From Caprella mutica (lineage: Eukaryota > Arthropoda > Malacostraca > Amphipoda > Caprellidae), in NCBI GenBank assembly GCA_947561585.1, contig CANNZV010001038.1, positions 123,675 to 187,674 of the forward strand: a DNA stretch of 64,000 bases, written 5' to 3'. This document shows, in pieces, positions 35,454 to 46,955 of this stretch. The notes beneath the pieces were generated by a model, which searched no databases, was not told the DNA's origin, and was given only the letters and a program-made list of their open reading frames with translations. Position 1 is the stretch's first letter; each line of letters starts with the position of its first letter. A program made the position numbers and the translations under genes.

Positions 35454-36677
35454 TATAGTATGGGCCTTACCTATTGACCACCTGGACATTATAACACCAT
35501 TCTTCATACACTCGAAACCTCACACTGAAACCTATCTTATGAGCTTACACCTCGTCAATAGTTTGGGTTGTCCAACTCATTCTCATAGGCCTCAGGTAAC
35601 CACAAGAATTCTAATAATTTAAGTTTTTACCTGACTTACATAAACTAAAACATAATTAAATCTTATATTACTCAGTGTGAAAGGTATCTTGACTCGAGGC
35701 ATGTAGAACTATCTCCATTGTTGTATGATTTCTGATTAAATATTAAGCTAATTTCAAAAAGCCCTAGGAACGGTTTAACCGTTAGTGTGTTTTTTCCTCA
35801 GGTTCAATTTCTCGTCTCCATACCAATTATTTAGCAGAGGATTAAGCTGATCAAAGTAAACACAGTGGAGACTGGAATTTAATGAGCAGTAAAGGATATC
35901 AATTTCCTTGTGATGGTAGAGCAATCTTGAATATCACTTATGCAAATAATTTCCCACCCATAGGAGATTTTATATTATTATCATATCATTATCATATAAA
36001 TCTACTAATATTAAATATCGAATACCATTGATTGTATTACTGAGAATTTTATCGAAAATTGAAAATAAAAACCTCTATTTTCAACTATAATCGAGGTCCA
36101 CATTAAATCTTATGGTTTATAAAGGAACAATAGACGAGTCAATGTTCTGTGTGATTTTTCCATTTGAACTAATATTCACAGTTCTATTGAATGAGAAATA
36201 AACGTTATATATGTTTTTTAATGTATTTTTAATTAAGTTGCCCTTGCAGCTTAGTGCTTTTCCGGGAATTATAGCATTCAAAAAATTACTGCGTGAACTA
36301 ATAGTAAAGGTATTATCATGTAGGCCCTGTATTAACTGTAAAGAGTGCTATATGTTTGAATAAATAAATAAAATGATGATATGCGTGTATGTCGAAAAAT
36401 ATTGGACAGGTATACCCCGTTATCATTACCTCTCGTCTCAGACTTAAGGCAATCGAATAAGTGTGAGACATGTTTCTCTTTAATTCTCCTGATATAGCAA
36501 ATATTAAAATAGTAACTTAATTTGGTAATTTGTTTGGTCGTTTATAGAAAAGAAATAATTTTATGGTAAGTAATATACGTTATATGCGATAGAATTATTT
36601 TAAATCTATAACAATTGCATATGTTTTTGCGAATACAGCTTAACTGAAAACGACCAACCAAGTTTTCAAAGTTAAAC
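35454..36677. other. AT-rich stretch, no gene
   Basis: AAATAAATAAATAAAA near 36360 is a short simple repeat. No coding exon recognised. Confidence 0.45.
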
Positions 36678-36881
36678 CTAAGAATTTTTCAATACTCTTT
36701 TGCACCCTTCTGGTCCCCATTGGGTGGTTGTAGTGCTCTTAACTCTTAAACATTCGGGACATAAAAGTGCACTGTCTAACATATTTTCTCCATCCAAAAG
36801 ATAAAAATCATGATTTTTGACTAACACTAAAATCTGGTCCTCCCCTTCTGCAGTATTGAGCTTCACTTGAAAGCCCACTAC
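36678..36881 (-). CDS. Candidate terminal exon with CPEC motif
   Basis: Reading the minus strand, TTTAG at 36886-36882 could be a splice acceptor; the next codon (GTA, 36881) opens 67 codons to TAG at 36678. The translation has a balanced, coding-like composition: it starts VVGFQVKLNTAEGEDQILVL, continues with KNHDFYLLDGENMLDSALLC and PECLRVK, and ends RVLKNS. LLCPEC gives a C-x2-C pair as in zinc knuckles, but no second pair is seen. No ATG near the start, so it would be a downstream exon or a decayed gene piece. The tract before the acceptor is not very pyrimidine-rich and no AATAAA follows closely. Family unknown. Confidence 0.35.
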   Translation of the reverse strand, partial: VVGFQVKLNTAEGEDQILVLVKNHDFYLLDGENMLDSALLCPECLRVKSTTTTQWGPEGCKRVLKNS

Positions 36882-37315
36882 CTAAAGAGCCTTTCTTCAG
36901 CTTAAAAATTGAATAATAATATAACCAAATATAATAAGTTGTTATTTCTAACTTTCTTCTAATTATATAAAAAAATATAACATGTATGGCAACTATCAGT
37001 TACCAGTCTAGTTTTATTTTCAGTCTCTTAATCTGATGAGTTTGGTCACATTTGCTGTTTTTATAATTGAAACACAGGCCTCAACATGCAAATGAACACT
37101 CGGATGAAATGTTTGAACAATTCATCAGAGTTTGCTGATGCTAATTTGATTTTTAAGAGATGAGATATTATACGATTTGAAATTGAATCTACTTGTAGTT
37201 GTTCAAACTTTAAGGATAAATTCTTTAAATAATTTGTTGTTGCTCATGTAATTTAAAAGAGACAATAAATAATGTACCTATCGGGAGCGGATACACGTCT
37301 GACATTCAATTATAG
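36882..37315. other. AT-rich spacer
   Basis: No feature recognised. Confidence 0.45.
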
Positions 37316-37507
37316 ATGTTCCAGTGTTCGTTATTTAGGTCCAAATTAGTGGTCGCTCTATTGGGTGTCTCCAAGACCCAATATGGCTTGTTCTATCGAC
37401 AGCTGAAGTCGATGAATCTGCCCGATAGATATTTAGAGGATGCGATCGACAGCAACGGAGACTCCGATAGAACTTACGGGAAAATGACGACAGTAACCTT
37501 AGCGTGA
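37316..37507 (+). CDS. Small ATG frame of 63 codons, unknown
   Basis: The frame starts at ATG 37316 and ends TGA 37505. The translation (MFQCSLFRSKLVVALLGVSK, later MNLPDRYLEDAIDSNGDSDR) looks coding-like and G+C is higher than around it. Its last part lies in an 82-bp segment repeated immediately downstream (37560-37641), so the frame's end is set by a local duplication. Internal words (CTATCG, CGATAG, ATCGACAGC) recur in both orientations, which suggests a decayed inverted-repeat element instead. No family recognised. Confidence 0.25.
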   Translation: MFQCSLFRSKLVVALLGVSKTQYGLFYRQLKSMNLPDRYLEDAIDSNGDSDRTYGKMTTVTLA

Positions 37508-37641
37508 AGAAATGAAGTGGTTACTGTAAAAGAAACTGATGGTATTTTACCTTAAGATTTTACGGGAAAATGACGACAGTAACATTAGCGTGAAGAAATG
37601 AAGTGGTTACTGTAAAAGAAACTGATGGTATTTTACCTTAA
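37474..37641 (+). repeat. Direct duplication, 82 bp at 86-bp spacing
   Basis: TTACGGGAAAATGACGACAG begins both copies (37474 and 37560) and TTTTACCTTAA ends both. They differ at a single base seen by eye (CCTTAGCG versus CATTAGCG). Confidence 0.95.
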
Positions 37642-37656
37642 CCCTAATGAGGATGG

Positions 37657-37790
37657 GTAGCCTCTAAACACACATCTGTCCACGTCTTCATGGAGCACAC
37701 AGTACACACACATGCGCGAGTTGTGATTGAGTCATACTCCACCCAATCACAGCTCTGCTCACTTAGTGGCCAATGTCTTAGAAACTGATG
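37657..37790 (+). repeat. Dispersed repeat, copy 1
   Basis: GGTAGCC, CTGTCCACG, ATGCGCGAG, TGTGATTGA, CTCCACCCAATCACAGC and GCCAATGTCTTA occur in the same order and spacing as at 39212-39331. TGTGATTG and CAATCACA make an internal inverted pair. The 74-codon minus frame here is an artefact. Confidence 0.8.
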
Positions 37791-39211
37791 GTATTTAACC
37801 ATAAAATCTGAGATGAAATAAATGGGAGTAACATTTGCGAGTGGTTGAAAACTTGAAATTGTTGTCAAATGTGCTTAGCTCTAATTGCTTTCACCTATCT
37901 TTCAATAGTTATTAACTTACTAAATTTGAAGTAAACAAATTCTGTGAAATAAAACACTTATATACATTGCAGAACATGGAATCAAATTTTATTTTATTTA
38001 CAGTACGTGATGTGATAAATATAGATTTGATATATAATTGAGTTGTACAACTAATGGAATTGTATAAATTGACAAACAAAATCAGTTGGAAGTACAGAAT
38101 TAAATATTTGAATATGTTTAGAAATAGTTTAATACAATAAATTGTTCCATTATCCTATCTTTATATTTTAAAAATCAGTAATGCATTGACCATAATATCT
38201 CGTTTCTCTTATAATTTTATATTTATGCTATTATTTAATGATAATCTGTAATCAATAAATCAGTGTAAATCTACAAAAGCACTAAAAATAGTGAGCGTTG
38301 CAGCGTACCATTCATTTCACCAATTCTAAATTAACTTCACGAATTGAAGCTACTAATATTGCACTAATTGAATTATTGTGTTTGTTATAAATTGATGAGT
38401 CATTGACTATGAAGTCAATGCATTGACAGTGTAATGGAATAATTGATATTTGTCATTAGTTTACTTAATATTTGCATTACTAATGTACAAGGTTAATATG
38501 TAATACCTATTTGAAAGCTGCTATATTTTGAATGGTAGATTCATGTTCAAATTTGACCAGCAATATTTCTGTCCTATAAATTTAAGATTTAATTTAAATT
38601 AGATTCATTATGTTAGAATTAGATTTATACCTAGAACGACCAGCGGGCCTCAGGGGCCCAGTCCGGTTTTAAATATAGATGTATAATTTGAAAACTAATT
38701 GACTTAAGTTGTTGAAACTTTGTGACTTTCATTGTCTATGACGTAGTTCTTCATTGTATAAATATCAGTGAAAATAATGCAACACAATTTATTCTATATT
38801 TGGTTTCAAATCATTTTTGGTAAAGTATGCATCGGATGAAGTACAATTGCTGCTGTGTCAAATTTTTCATCACACTAGTAACATCACTTAAATTACAATG
38901 TGACGCTTTTAATAAAATGTTATAAAACTAAATAGAGACCAGATATTTTGCATTATTTTCATTAAATTTGCTTAAAAAGGTCTCACCCCTAATGAGTTTG
39001 ACGTGTGTTTTTAAGGTATATTTTTAAAAATTACTTTATATATTTCATGTCGTTTCTTTAAATTTAGTGGCCTTTCTTGACTTTGTTCCTACATAAATAC
39101 CAAATGTATTTTTGTATTTAAAAGTTAAAAATATTTACGAATCGGCGTAAATCACGTGAATTATGGAATTATTTGTACTTTGGTGACGTGGTGCAACGTA
39201 GAAATACAGTT
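37791..39211. other. AT-rich stretch, no gene
   Basis: A short GGCCTCAGGGGCCC palindromic patch lies near 38645 (CTGGGCCCCTGAGGCC on the complement). Otherwise no feature. Confidence 0.45.
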
Positions 39212-39331
39212 TGGTTAGCCTATAAGCACGAATTTGTCCACGTTTTCATTGAATACAGTCAAATGCGCGAGCTGTGATTAAATCACACTCCACCCAATCA
39301 CAGCACTTCTCTCCCAGTTGCCAATGCCTTA
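39212..39331 (+). repeat. Dispersed repeat, copy 2
   Basis: Matches 37657-37790 over its whole length with scattered differences (TTTGTCCACG, ATGCGCGAGCTGTGATT, CTCCACCCAATCACAGC, GCCAATGCCTTA). The copy number elsewhere is unknown. Confidence 0.8.
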
Positions 39332-41870
39332 TATACCTATCTATTTATATATCCTTATATGTTCAATATTTTTACTTGGAATTTGGTACACATTAGTTTA
39401 GTATATATACTAACAATTTGTTAAAATTGCAGTAATGTATGTTTATAAATAAGACATATATTTTTTTAATACAACTCGAAGCTTCTCGTTCATTCTGATA
39501 GTCAAACTCATTAGGGTTAAACTATGAAAATTCAGAGTTTCTGGCAACTCGTGGCAAGATTTAATAGTAAAAAGTTATAATTCCTCCTTAACAAGGCACT
39601 CAGGCACTCTGGTCGTTCCATAGTTAAAATAATAGAATAAAATAAAAATAAATGAGAATTTTTTTATATTTAGATGTGGAATGTAATAAGTAGTTTTTGA
39701 ATGTTAATTATAAATTTCAAGTGTAAGAAATAGATGTTAAATTTTGCAAAATTATATTTATAACATGTTTTTGTCAGTAACATCCACGTTCATCACCTCT
39801 ATCAGCACTATATACTCGCCAACTGTTTGCACCAAAAGAAAAATGGATCTGCTGAGTAAGCAGATTTGTTAGCAGATGTCATTGTTAGCAGAGAGAAAAG
39901 ATTTAGTTGAAGTGAGAGCAAAAGCTGATATAAGTGATATGAGGGAACTATCATGAAATGATTGACCTTAGCCTTGCTTTTTGAAAATTAATGATGGTTT
40001 AATGAAATCACTCAAAATAGAAAGCAGTACAATTACTAAAACTTAGGAGGTTTTTAGATTATATTTTGAAATTATATTCGATATAAAAATGATGAATTCC
40101 TTTTAAAATGGTACTATTAAAAACTGTTTGGAATTCAATGATGATCTAGTACGTATATTCCAGTAAATTCCAATTACTCGAAATATAATACAGTAAAATT
40201 ATTAAATCTAAAGTTTTTAAATTATGTTTTTATGATCCTCCATTTGTCTCTTCTGCACTTCCCCCTTTTATTTTTAATGGTATTTATCATTTATCTTTTT
40301 ATTCGTTGCCTCTTTCAACAGAACACTCCTGAGTATTTTCTGGCGTACATTTTGCCTGCAACTCAATAGAATCTTGAAAATCTTTTCTCTCCTTGGATCT
40401 CCTCCATTCAAAGGAGCACTACACAAAGACTCCTGATGCTCCTGAAAATATCGGATGTGTTTTTAAGGAAGTGTCGAAAGTATTGAGTTTCAGTCTCTTT
40501 AAGGGAAAATTCGTTTCGAATTTTATCACTGGGAATCGAATTAAATGGTTGCTGTTATAGCAGAATGAAATTGTAAAAAGAAAATTTGAACTATTATATG
40601 ATCTATTATGGTAAATATTGATCATATTTCGTAGTAAAAGATCATAATTTCTGACAGTGTCGCTATGGAATTTTTGTGAAGAATGTCCGACGAAAGACGG
40701 TAGATATTAGAAAAAATTAATTTCGTGATAAACTACCACTGGGATTTTCGTCGAATCATCTAACATTGTAAAAATGGATCTTTTCATACCCGATTACATA
40801 ATCATCGATCAAAAGCCAACGATAATAATATTAAATAAATTAACACAAAAACTAATATCCTAATTATATCATTTACTATTTTGAAAGAAAAAATCAATGT
40901 AAAATTCAATTATATCCACATAAGAAAAAATTCACAACAGTATGATTGACTAAAGATACATCAAAATCCAAGCCATGTAGAACTGCTCAAATAGTTTCAG
41001 AGGAACAAAATTCTTTGAACAGTTTCCGTTCTATGGGCAATAAAGTTCAAATTTGTTCTCCATTCCCCGGTATGACAAAGTATAATATTTTGCCTCGCTT
41101 CCCCTTCTCTAACGACGTTCTTGTGAATTATTGCTTCCAATTTTAGGCGACTTCACTTCGCGTAATTTTAAATTCACCGACACGGACAACTTTTCCGATC
41201 GATGACTTGAACTTTTAGGGAAAAAACTAAAACTGGAAATGTATGTACTGTTTTAAATTACCATCCTTAAAAGAATTATAAGAAATGATTTACAAAATCA
41301 GAACGTTTCTATTTTCCTTTCCTCTGCATAATTATATTACATTGTAAATGATGGTTTCTCCAATTGCTTATATATTCGTTCAACTAATTAATTTCCTTTT
41401 ATCTTACATTTTATCTTAACGCATTTCAACTGTAGTTACATAAAAACAAATTATTGTTCGCTATAAGATTCTGTATGTAATAGCACTAAAATAATATGCT
41501 AAGTTATCAAGCCAAAGCACAAGTGTACAATATCAAACATTCCTTTTCTCTGTATGTACTTTTTCTCATGTTTATACCAGCCTGTAGCTCGCTCCTACAT
41601 TATCTTTTTTAGCATCCAACACTACACTCTAGTTTTTCTGCATCGCGTGCTCTCTCTACTTTATTTTTTCACGGCAGTGAGTCTGAGAATTATTTATCTG
41701 GAGTTACCTGAGCAGATTTGGAAGACTTAGCGATGCTGGTATTTGCTTCGTAAACAGATTATATTTGATCATAGTTAGCGATTATGATTCAATTTACTTA
41801 CTGTAAATGCATGAATACTTCGGTCATGTGTATACAATTTGATGTACCAATGCATTATATAATATTCTAT
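39332..41870. other. Low-copy AT-rich stretch
   Basis: Open frames at 40419-40625 (minus) and 40946-41146 (plus) have no recognisable domain and no supporting splice or polyadenylation context. No repeats of note. Confidence 0.4.
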
Positions 41871-42062
41871 CTATAAAAAAAACATATTAGATATTCTCCC
41901 CTTTCCTGCCCATTTTGTTATTTGTGCATCTGTTTGTGGAAAGTCTCCGGCTAATCCAACTGCTCTAAAAAGCGGAAAATCCTCTAAAATCCCATGCGTG
42001 TTTTCGTTACTCCGGATACAGGTAAACCTCTTTTGCCATCCCAGACTCAGGATGAAAACCAA
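41871..42062 (-). other. Open minus frame, possibly an exon remnant
   Basis: About 63 codons (in-frame upstream stop near 42100) with a coding-like translation, including LSLGWQKRFTCIRSNENTHG and GLAGDFPQTDAQITKWAGKG. It lacks an ATG and a clear acceptor. G+C is above the local background. I recognise no family. Confidence 0.2.
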
Positions 42063-42127
42063 GTGCAGGAATAAGTGGTAAGAGACTTCAAACAGTTAAG
42101 ACTGAGCAATATAAACATCTAGATAGC

Positions 42128-42199
42128 AATGTTTCTTCTGGCAACATAGCCCCAAAAATGTTGCAACATTGCCCCATTAGGATTGCCACAAGAAACATT
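42128..42199. mobile_element. 72-bp hairpin
   Basis: AATGTTTCTTCTGGCAA at the left and TTGCCACAAGAAACATT at the right are complements with one mismatch. The loop is about 38 bp. No visible target duplication. Confidence 0.6.
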
Positions 42200-42233
42200 C
42201 CTAACAACCAAAAGATAGTCGTGCACACTATAA

Positions 42234-42330
42234 GCAACCCAGTGCAAAAATGATAGTGTGGTCATAGAATATTATAGGAGAGAACACCACTGATTTCTCT
42301 CCATCCCGCTATAATTTTCGACTGGGCTAC
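42234..42330. mobile_element. 97-bp imperfect hairpin
   Basis: The left word CCCAGTGCAAAAATGATAG pairs imperfectly with CTATAATTTTCGACTGGG at the right, and GGAGAGAA pairs with TTTCTCTCC in the middle. It lies right after another hairpin and may be part of a nested cluster. Confidence 0.5.
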
Positions 42331-42784
42331 AGTTTAATCTCTTGATAGGATTAGGTCTAAGCCTCAAATAAGCATCACTTCAAAACAGAATGTTGGCTTT
42401 TCGACACATTCTATCTATTATGTACGGTTAAATAGAGATTAGTGTAAAAGCTTGCACATTCCCCGTGAACAGATTTCACATGCAGTTGTTAAAATGGGCA
42501 ATTTTCATTTGTGTTTGTTCATCCATACGATTAATGAACTTTTATACAAAGAGTATAACATAACTAAAATTGAAATGTTAAAAATCTTAAAATATATATT
42601 GAAATAACTACTAATGTTATTTTGAATTGACTTATATAGGTAAATAAGTTATTGTCAAGTAAAGTGGAGATTGCGAAAATGGGTTTTAATTCAACCTACT
42701 CAAATAAACTGAATAAACTAAAAGAAAAAAGCTTGTGAAAGTTGATTGCTGATTTGATTATTGTTAGAGGTACCCAGCGTATCC

Positions 42785-42823
42785 ACCCCCGAGGAAAAAA
42801 TCCCACCGGATGAAATCCCCCCA
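42785..42823. repeat. Motif cluster, inverted partner of 43.7 kb
   Basis: CCCCCGAGGAAAAAATCCC and related words here are the complement of the GGGATTTTTTCC(T/G)CGGGG array at 43711-43826. The pair could mark the two ends of an element of about 1 kb. Confidence 0.55.
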
Positions 42824-43710
42824 TAAAACATATTTGTGCCCTATTTTTCTATTGATAGTCTATCAGTCTCAAGCTGTATGCATAATAAGAAACATCAAAT
42901 TTATGAGATGTTTAGTCACTGTAGCTGTGGAGGGGTCGTAGTGTAGAAGATAAAGAAGAGGTTATATTTTAATGAGGTAATTTTATACGAATTTTTGTTT
43001 ATGTTCAATACTTGTTTAGTTAAAATCAGGTTATTGCTGCTTCGTTTTTTCAAATGGTAATAAATATTAACTGCATAACATCGCTTGGACATTTCTGAGC
43101 CTTATTTGTCTATTGATATTTATATATCTCTAATTTTCTACCATCAGTGTATAGTTCACTAGTTAACTAGTTTATTACTACTGTGTAAATATAAATTAAT
43201 ATAATATATATTATGTTACGTGTATGTATGGTTAATTAAATGTCACAATCACCAAAGTTAACTGTAATTTAATTTTAAATGGGTAAATCTTCTACCACGA
43301 AGTATATTGTGACAAAACAATCATTTCATGAATTTTGTTTAGAGCAACTTAGTGACACTCATCTGAAGAATCACAAATATCAAGATTTTGTGATTAGACT
43401 GTTCTGGAAAAATAGAATAAATATATTTCAGTTAGAGACTACAGCAAGGCATTAGCATACAATTTAAACTTTCAGTTTTGTACATTCTATTCACAATTTT
43501 CAGATTTTGTAACGTTTGTTGGCTACAGTCTAAAAAACTTTATATTTGCTTCAAATATTCAAACTGTTGTAATTTGATACTATAAGTACATGCTTTTCTT
43601 TCTGATATTGTCTTTTTCCTCATTTGTTGGTATTTTTGGGAAAAAATGGATGAAAATATTTATTACATATTCCATTTTTTACTTGATATTCTTTCTTAGT
43701 TCGATGCTTA
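42824..43710. other. AT-rich interior between inverted motif clusters
   Basis: No gene recognised. An AACTAG/CTAGTT patch (CACTAGTTAACTAGTTTA) lies near 43158. Confidence 0.4.
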
Positions 43711-43826
43711 GCGGGGGGATTTCTTCCGTGGGGTTTTTTGTCCTCGGGGGATTTTTTCCGGGGGGATTTTTTCCTCGGGGGATTTTTTCCGCCGAGAGAT
43801 TTTTTCTTCCGGGGAATTTTTTCCTA
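43711..43826 (+). repeat. 17-bp G/T-rich array, about 6 copies
   Basis: The unit is GGGGGATTTTTTCCTC with variants. Plus (43590-43847) and minus (43679-43915) open frames across it, rich in Gly/Phe or Pro/Lys, are repeat translations. Confidence 0.85.
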
Positions 43827-44264
43827 GACCCGAAAAAAGAATTGTAACTACTTTTATTTGACCTAAAGCAGTCAATGCGACTACGAACTGATTTAATAAG
43901 TTGAAGAAAACTCAAACTGCAATTCCTCCAGTCTGCATCATAGTTAGAATTTTAAAACTAATATCTATTCCAAATTACCAACACGCATAATAAATCAATA
44001 ATTACGATATTGCCGAAGCAATTATAAATTGAATATGAAAGAATTATCTTCCCAGTTTTATTATTATAATAATATAGGTTACATTATTTCCACATCCCAG
44101 ATAAAATATTTTGCACTTTAGCTACATGGGAGAGTCGTGAAATATATATTAGTTAAATTTGTCCAATTATATACACTAATAATTGTGATTATTGTATTTT
44201 ATATGCATATAAAATAACGACTGAAAATATCTATCAAATTATTCTAATTATTAGTAACTCTTGT
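43827..44264. other. AT-rich spacer
   Basis: No feature recognised. Confidence 0.45.
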
Positions 44265-45077
44265 GACTGTGGTCGAATAGTTCTTACCGTTTCTACGGAG
44301 TGTGGTCGAATAGTTCTTACCGTATCTACGGACTGTGGTCGAATAGTTCTTACCGTTTCTACGGACTGTGGTCGAATAGTTCTTACCGTATCTACGGACT
44401 GTGGTCGAATAGTTCTTACCGTATCTACGGACTGTGGTCGAATAGTTCTTACCGTATCTACGGACTGTGATCGAATAGTTCTTACCGTATCTACGGACTG
44501 TGGTCGAATAGTTCTTACCGTATCTACGGACTGTGATCGAATAGTTCTTACCGTTTCTACGGAGTGTGGTCGAATAGTTCTTACCGTATCTACGGACTGT
44601 GATCGAATAGTTCTTACCGTATCTACGGACTGTGATCGAATAGTTCTTACCGTTTCTACGGAGTGTGGTCGAATAGTTCTTACCGTATCTACGGACTGTG
44701 ATCGAATAGTTCTTACCGTTTCTACGGAGTGTGGTCGAATAGTTCTTACCGTATCTACGGACTGTGGTCGAATAGTTCTTACCGTATCTACGGACTGCGG
44801 TCGAATAGTTCTTACCGTATCTACGGACTGTGGTCGAATAGTTCTTACCGTATCTACGGACTGTGGTCGAATTGTTCTTACCGTATCTACGGACTGTGGT
44901 TGAATATTTCTTACCGTATCTACGGACTGTGGTCGAATAGTTCTTACCGTATCTACGGACTGTGGTCGAATAGTTCTTACCGTATCTACGGACTGTGGTC
45001 GAATAAATCTTACTGTATCTACGGACTGTGGTCGAATAGTTCTTACCGTATCTACGGACTGTGGTCGAATAGTTCTC
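44265..45077 (-). repeat. 33-bp minisatellite, about 24.6 copies, open on both strands
   Basis: The unit is TCGAATAGTTCTTACCGTAT plus CTACGGACTGTGG and holds the dyad CCGTA-TC-TACGG. At exactly eleven codons, the minus frame (44234-45079, 281 codons) repeats RTIRPQSVDTV, with PHSVETV and SQSVDTV variants; the plus frame repeats SNSSYRIYGLW. In the left half, the variant unit CTACGGAGTG (giving His and Glu) alternates with standard units. A translated repeat protein is possible but both strands are equally open, so the frame length is not evidence of coding. Confidence 0.96.
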
Positions 45078-45634
45078 ACTCTAGTCCGTTTCTCACCTCA
45101 GTTCGTTTCATTTCGCAACCCTCAGAGTATACAAGGTCAGTGTACTGACAGACTTGGTGAGGGGAGAGTGCGTGGTGTGGAGAGGGGAGAGATGAGAGGG
45201 GCAGTTTGGAGGGGAAAAGTGAAAAAGAAAAAGCCAAATAAGTGAAAAATTGAATGAAAATGAATCAAATTTATGAAGAAATTTATTGCAATATCAGTGC
45301 GCATATTTTTGGAAATCTTATGTTAAAAATCATGTAAAGTGCCTTTTTGTGAATTTCTTTCGGTGTATTTACTGCATATATGGTGAATATTTGCGGTAAA
45401 ATCACAGTTTTAACGTGGATGTTATACCGAAATTGATGTACGCATACATAACAGGTGTTATTTAACGTTTAACAGTGACATTGGAATTATCAATTACCTA
45501 TCTATAATAAAAGGTAAGACATTTAACAGTATATGGTTTTTTTCAGTTATGTACCATTAGTAACATATGTGTTATATGTTTAGTTATCATTTGTTTTTGA
45601 ATAAAATTTACCGTAGATTTTTACTCTATAAGTA
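45078..45634. other. Spacer with purine-rich patch
   Basis: GGGGAGAGTG-type purine-rich sequence runs from 45158 to 45215. No gene recognised. Confidence 0.45.
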
Positions 45635-45870
45635 GGGTAAGGTCCAAGTTATGGGACAGTTCCACATTTTCGATCATGTAAGAAAAAACAATAATTATAA
45701 TTTAACTTGTTATTTTATTAGGTACCATGGATACCAGATAAAATAAAAGTCAGAATTACTTAACTTCACGTATCATGGATACTAATTAAAACAACAGTTA
45801 ATTGATATTGATTTTTTTTTCTTACATGATCGAAAATACGGTACCAGCCGATAACTTGTAACTTACCCTA

Positions 45871-45873
<3 letters not shown>
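45635..45873. mobile_element. Fold-back MITE, fullest copy of GGTATC-core family
   Basis: Left end GTAGGGTAAGGTCCAAGTTA pairs with right end TAACTTGTAACTTACCCTAC. Next in, CATTTTCGATCATGTAAG pairs with CTTACATGATCGAAAATACG. The centre has GGTACCATGGATACC and TATCATGGATACTAATTAAA. Partial relatives are at 1721, 15526, 57966 and 63032, and the core is shared with 1100-1371. No ORF. Confidence 0.85.

Positions 45874-45875
<2 letters not shown>

Positions 45876-45902
<27 letters not shown>
45876..45902. repeat. (CT)n microsatellite
   Basis: About 13 CT units next to the fold-back end. Confidence 0.95.
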
Positions 45903-45906
<4 letters not shown>

Positions 45907-46416
45907 ACATGTAGTGTAACTCCATACTGGATAACACTCTTGTTACCTGTCAATACAGAGAGTAACGTGACACCTGACATCTTCATTTTAATGTTTCTAT
46001 TGGTATTAAGTAATTATTAAAATAGTAAAGTTTTATATTGATGAATTTCTTTAAGTTATTGTTAATAATTGATATTTATTTATTGATAATTATTTATTGA
46101 TGATAATTTATTGCTACTCATTTATTGATATTCAACTATTGCTATTTGCATGGGTTAAATGATAGTGTTTATTATTTGTAAATCAATATAGTATGAAATA
46201 GGTATAAAATCCAAATATGTTGTATAAAAAATGTTACTTATCTGTTATGTATAAAATATTAAGTCTAAAATATAACAGACACTGACAAATATTTTGATAT
46301 ACCTGCACCAAATATTTTATCTTGTGGAAGCACTCTAAATATTACCAACTTATTCTACCAGTCAATATATTCTACATTTCTAAGAAAGGGATATGGTGGG
46401 GTATAGTGGATTGAAA
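45903..46416. other. AT-rich spacer with TTTATTGAT words
   Basis: TTTATTGATA-type words repeat irregularly at 46076-46145. No gene. Confidence 0.45.
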
Positions 46417-46480
46417 CCCTGACAAGAAGGATTTATTCCCGGGTTATTATTATCCCAGGAATAAATCTTTCTTGCCTGGG
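46417..46480. mobile_element. 64-bp hairpin element, copy 2
   Basis: The left arm holds CAAGAAGGATTTATTCC and the right arm GGAATAAATCTTTCTTG, complements with one mismatch. The inner words CGGGTTAT and ATTATCCCA pair imperfectly. It shares the CCTGGGATA/TTTATTCC wording with the hairpin at 14561-14625. Confidence 0.7.
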
Positions 46481-46621
46481 AAATGAACAGACAATCAGTG
46501 ACCGGTCTTTCCGCAGAAAACACTTTCGTCGAAAGAGAATGTTACCGAAAATTTTAAATAGACTACACGTTATATATACAAGGCGATGAAGTTAGGTTAG
46601 CGGTTCTGTTTTTTTAGGGAA

Positions 46622-46900
46622 TTGAGCGATAATAGATAAACTGTAATATGTGGTTTGGATAAATATACTAAGTGAATTTATTCATTTAGTATTCTTCAAT
46701 ATTGAGATAAATAATGCGATAGTCTATTTTAAAGAATGTGTATCAATTTGGAATAATAATCTCGTCATTTACTTCATGATTTTATGTTTTGAAAATTATT
46801 GTGGAAAATGTATAACTATATTAACAAATATGATGAAATTCGGATATAGAAACAGTTAAAGCGGAATCTACCGACTGTGTCTCTAGTTTATGTAATCACT
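46622..46900 (+). repeat. 270-bp duplicated segment, copy 1
   Basis: Runs from TTGAGCGATAATAGATAAAC to about CTAGTTTATGTAATCAC. It matches 49583-49860 in the same orientation, 2,961 bp away, with about 20 differences and small indels by eye. The 69-codon open frame at 46650 is broken in the other copy, arguing against coding. Confidence 0.92.
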
Positions 46901-46917
46901 TCACTTGCTTCTCACCA

Positions 46918-46955
46918 CCCCCCCCCCCCTCCCCTACACCCCCCCCCCCCCTCCC
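46918..46955. repeat. Poly-C tracts
   Basis: Two long runs of C separated by TCCCCTACA-like sequence. Such runs are rare in this AT-rich window and could form i-motif or G-rich structures. Confidence 0.9.

Noticed and set aside
43590..43915. Gly/Phe and Pro/Lys-rich frames on both strands
   Set aside because: Produced by the 17-bp G/T-rich motif array.
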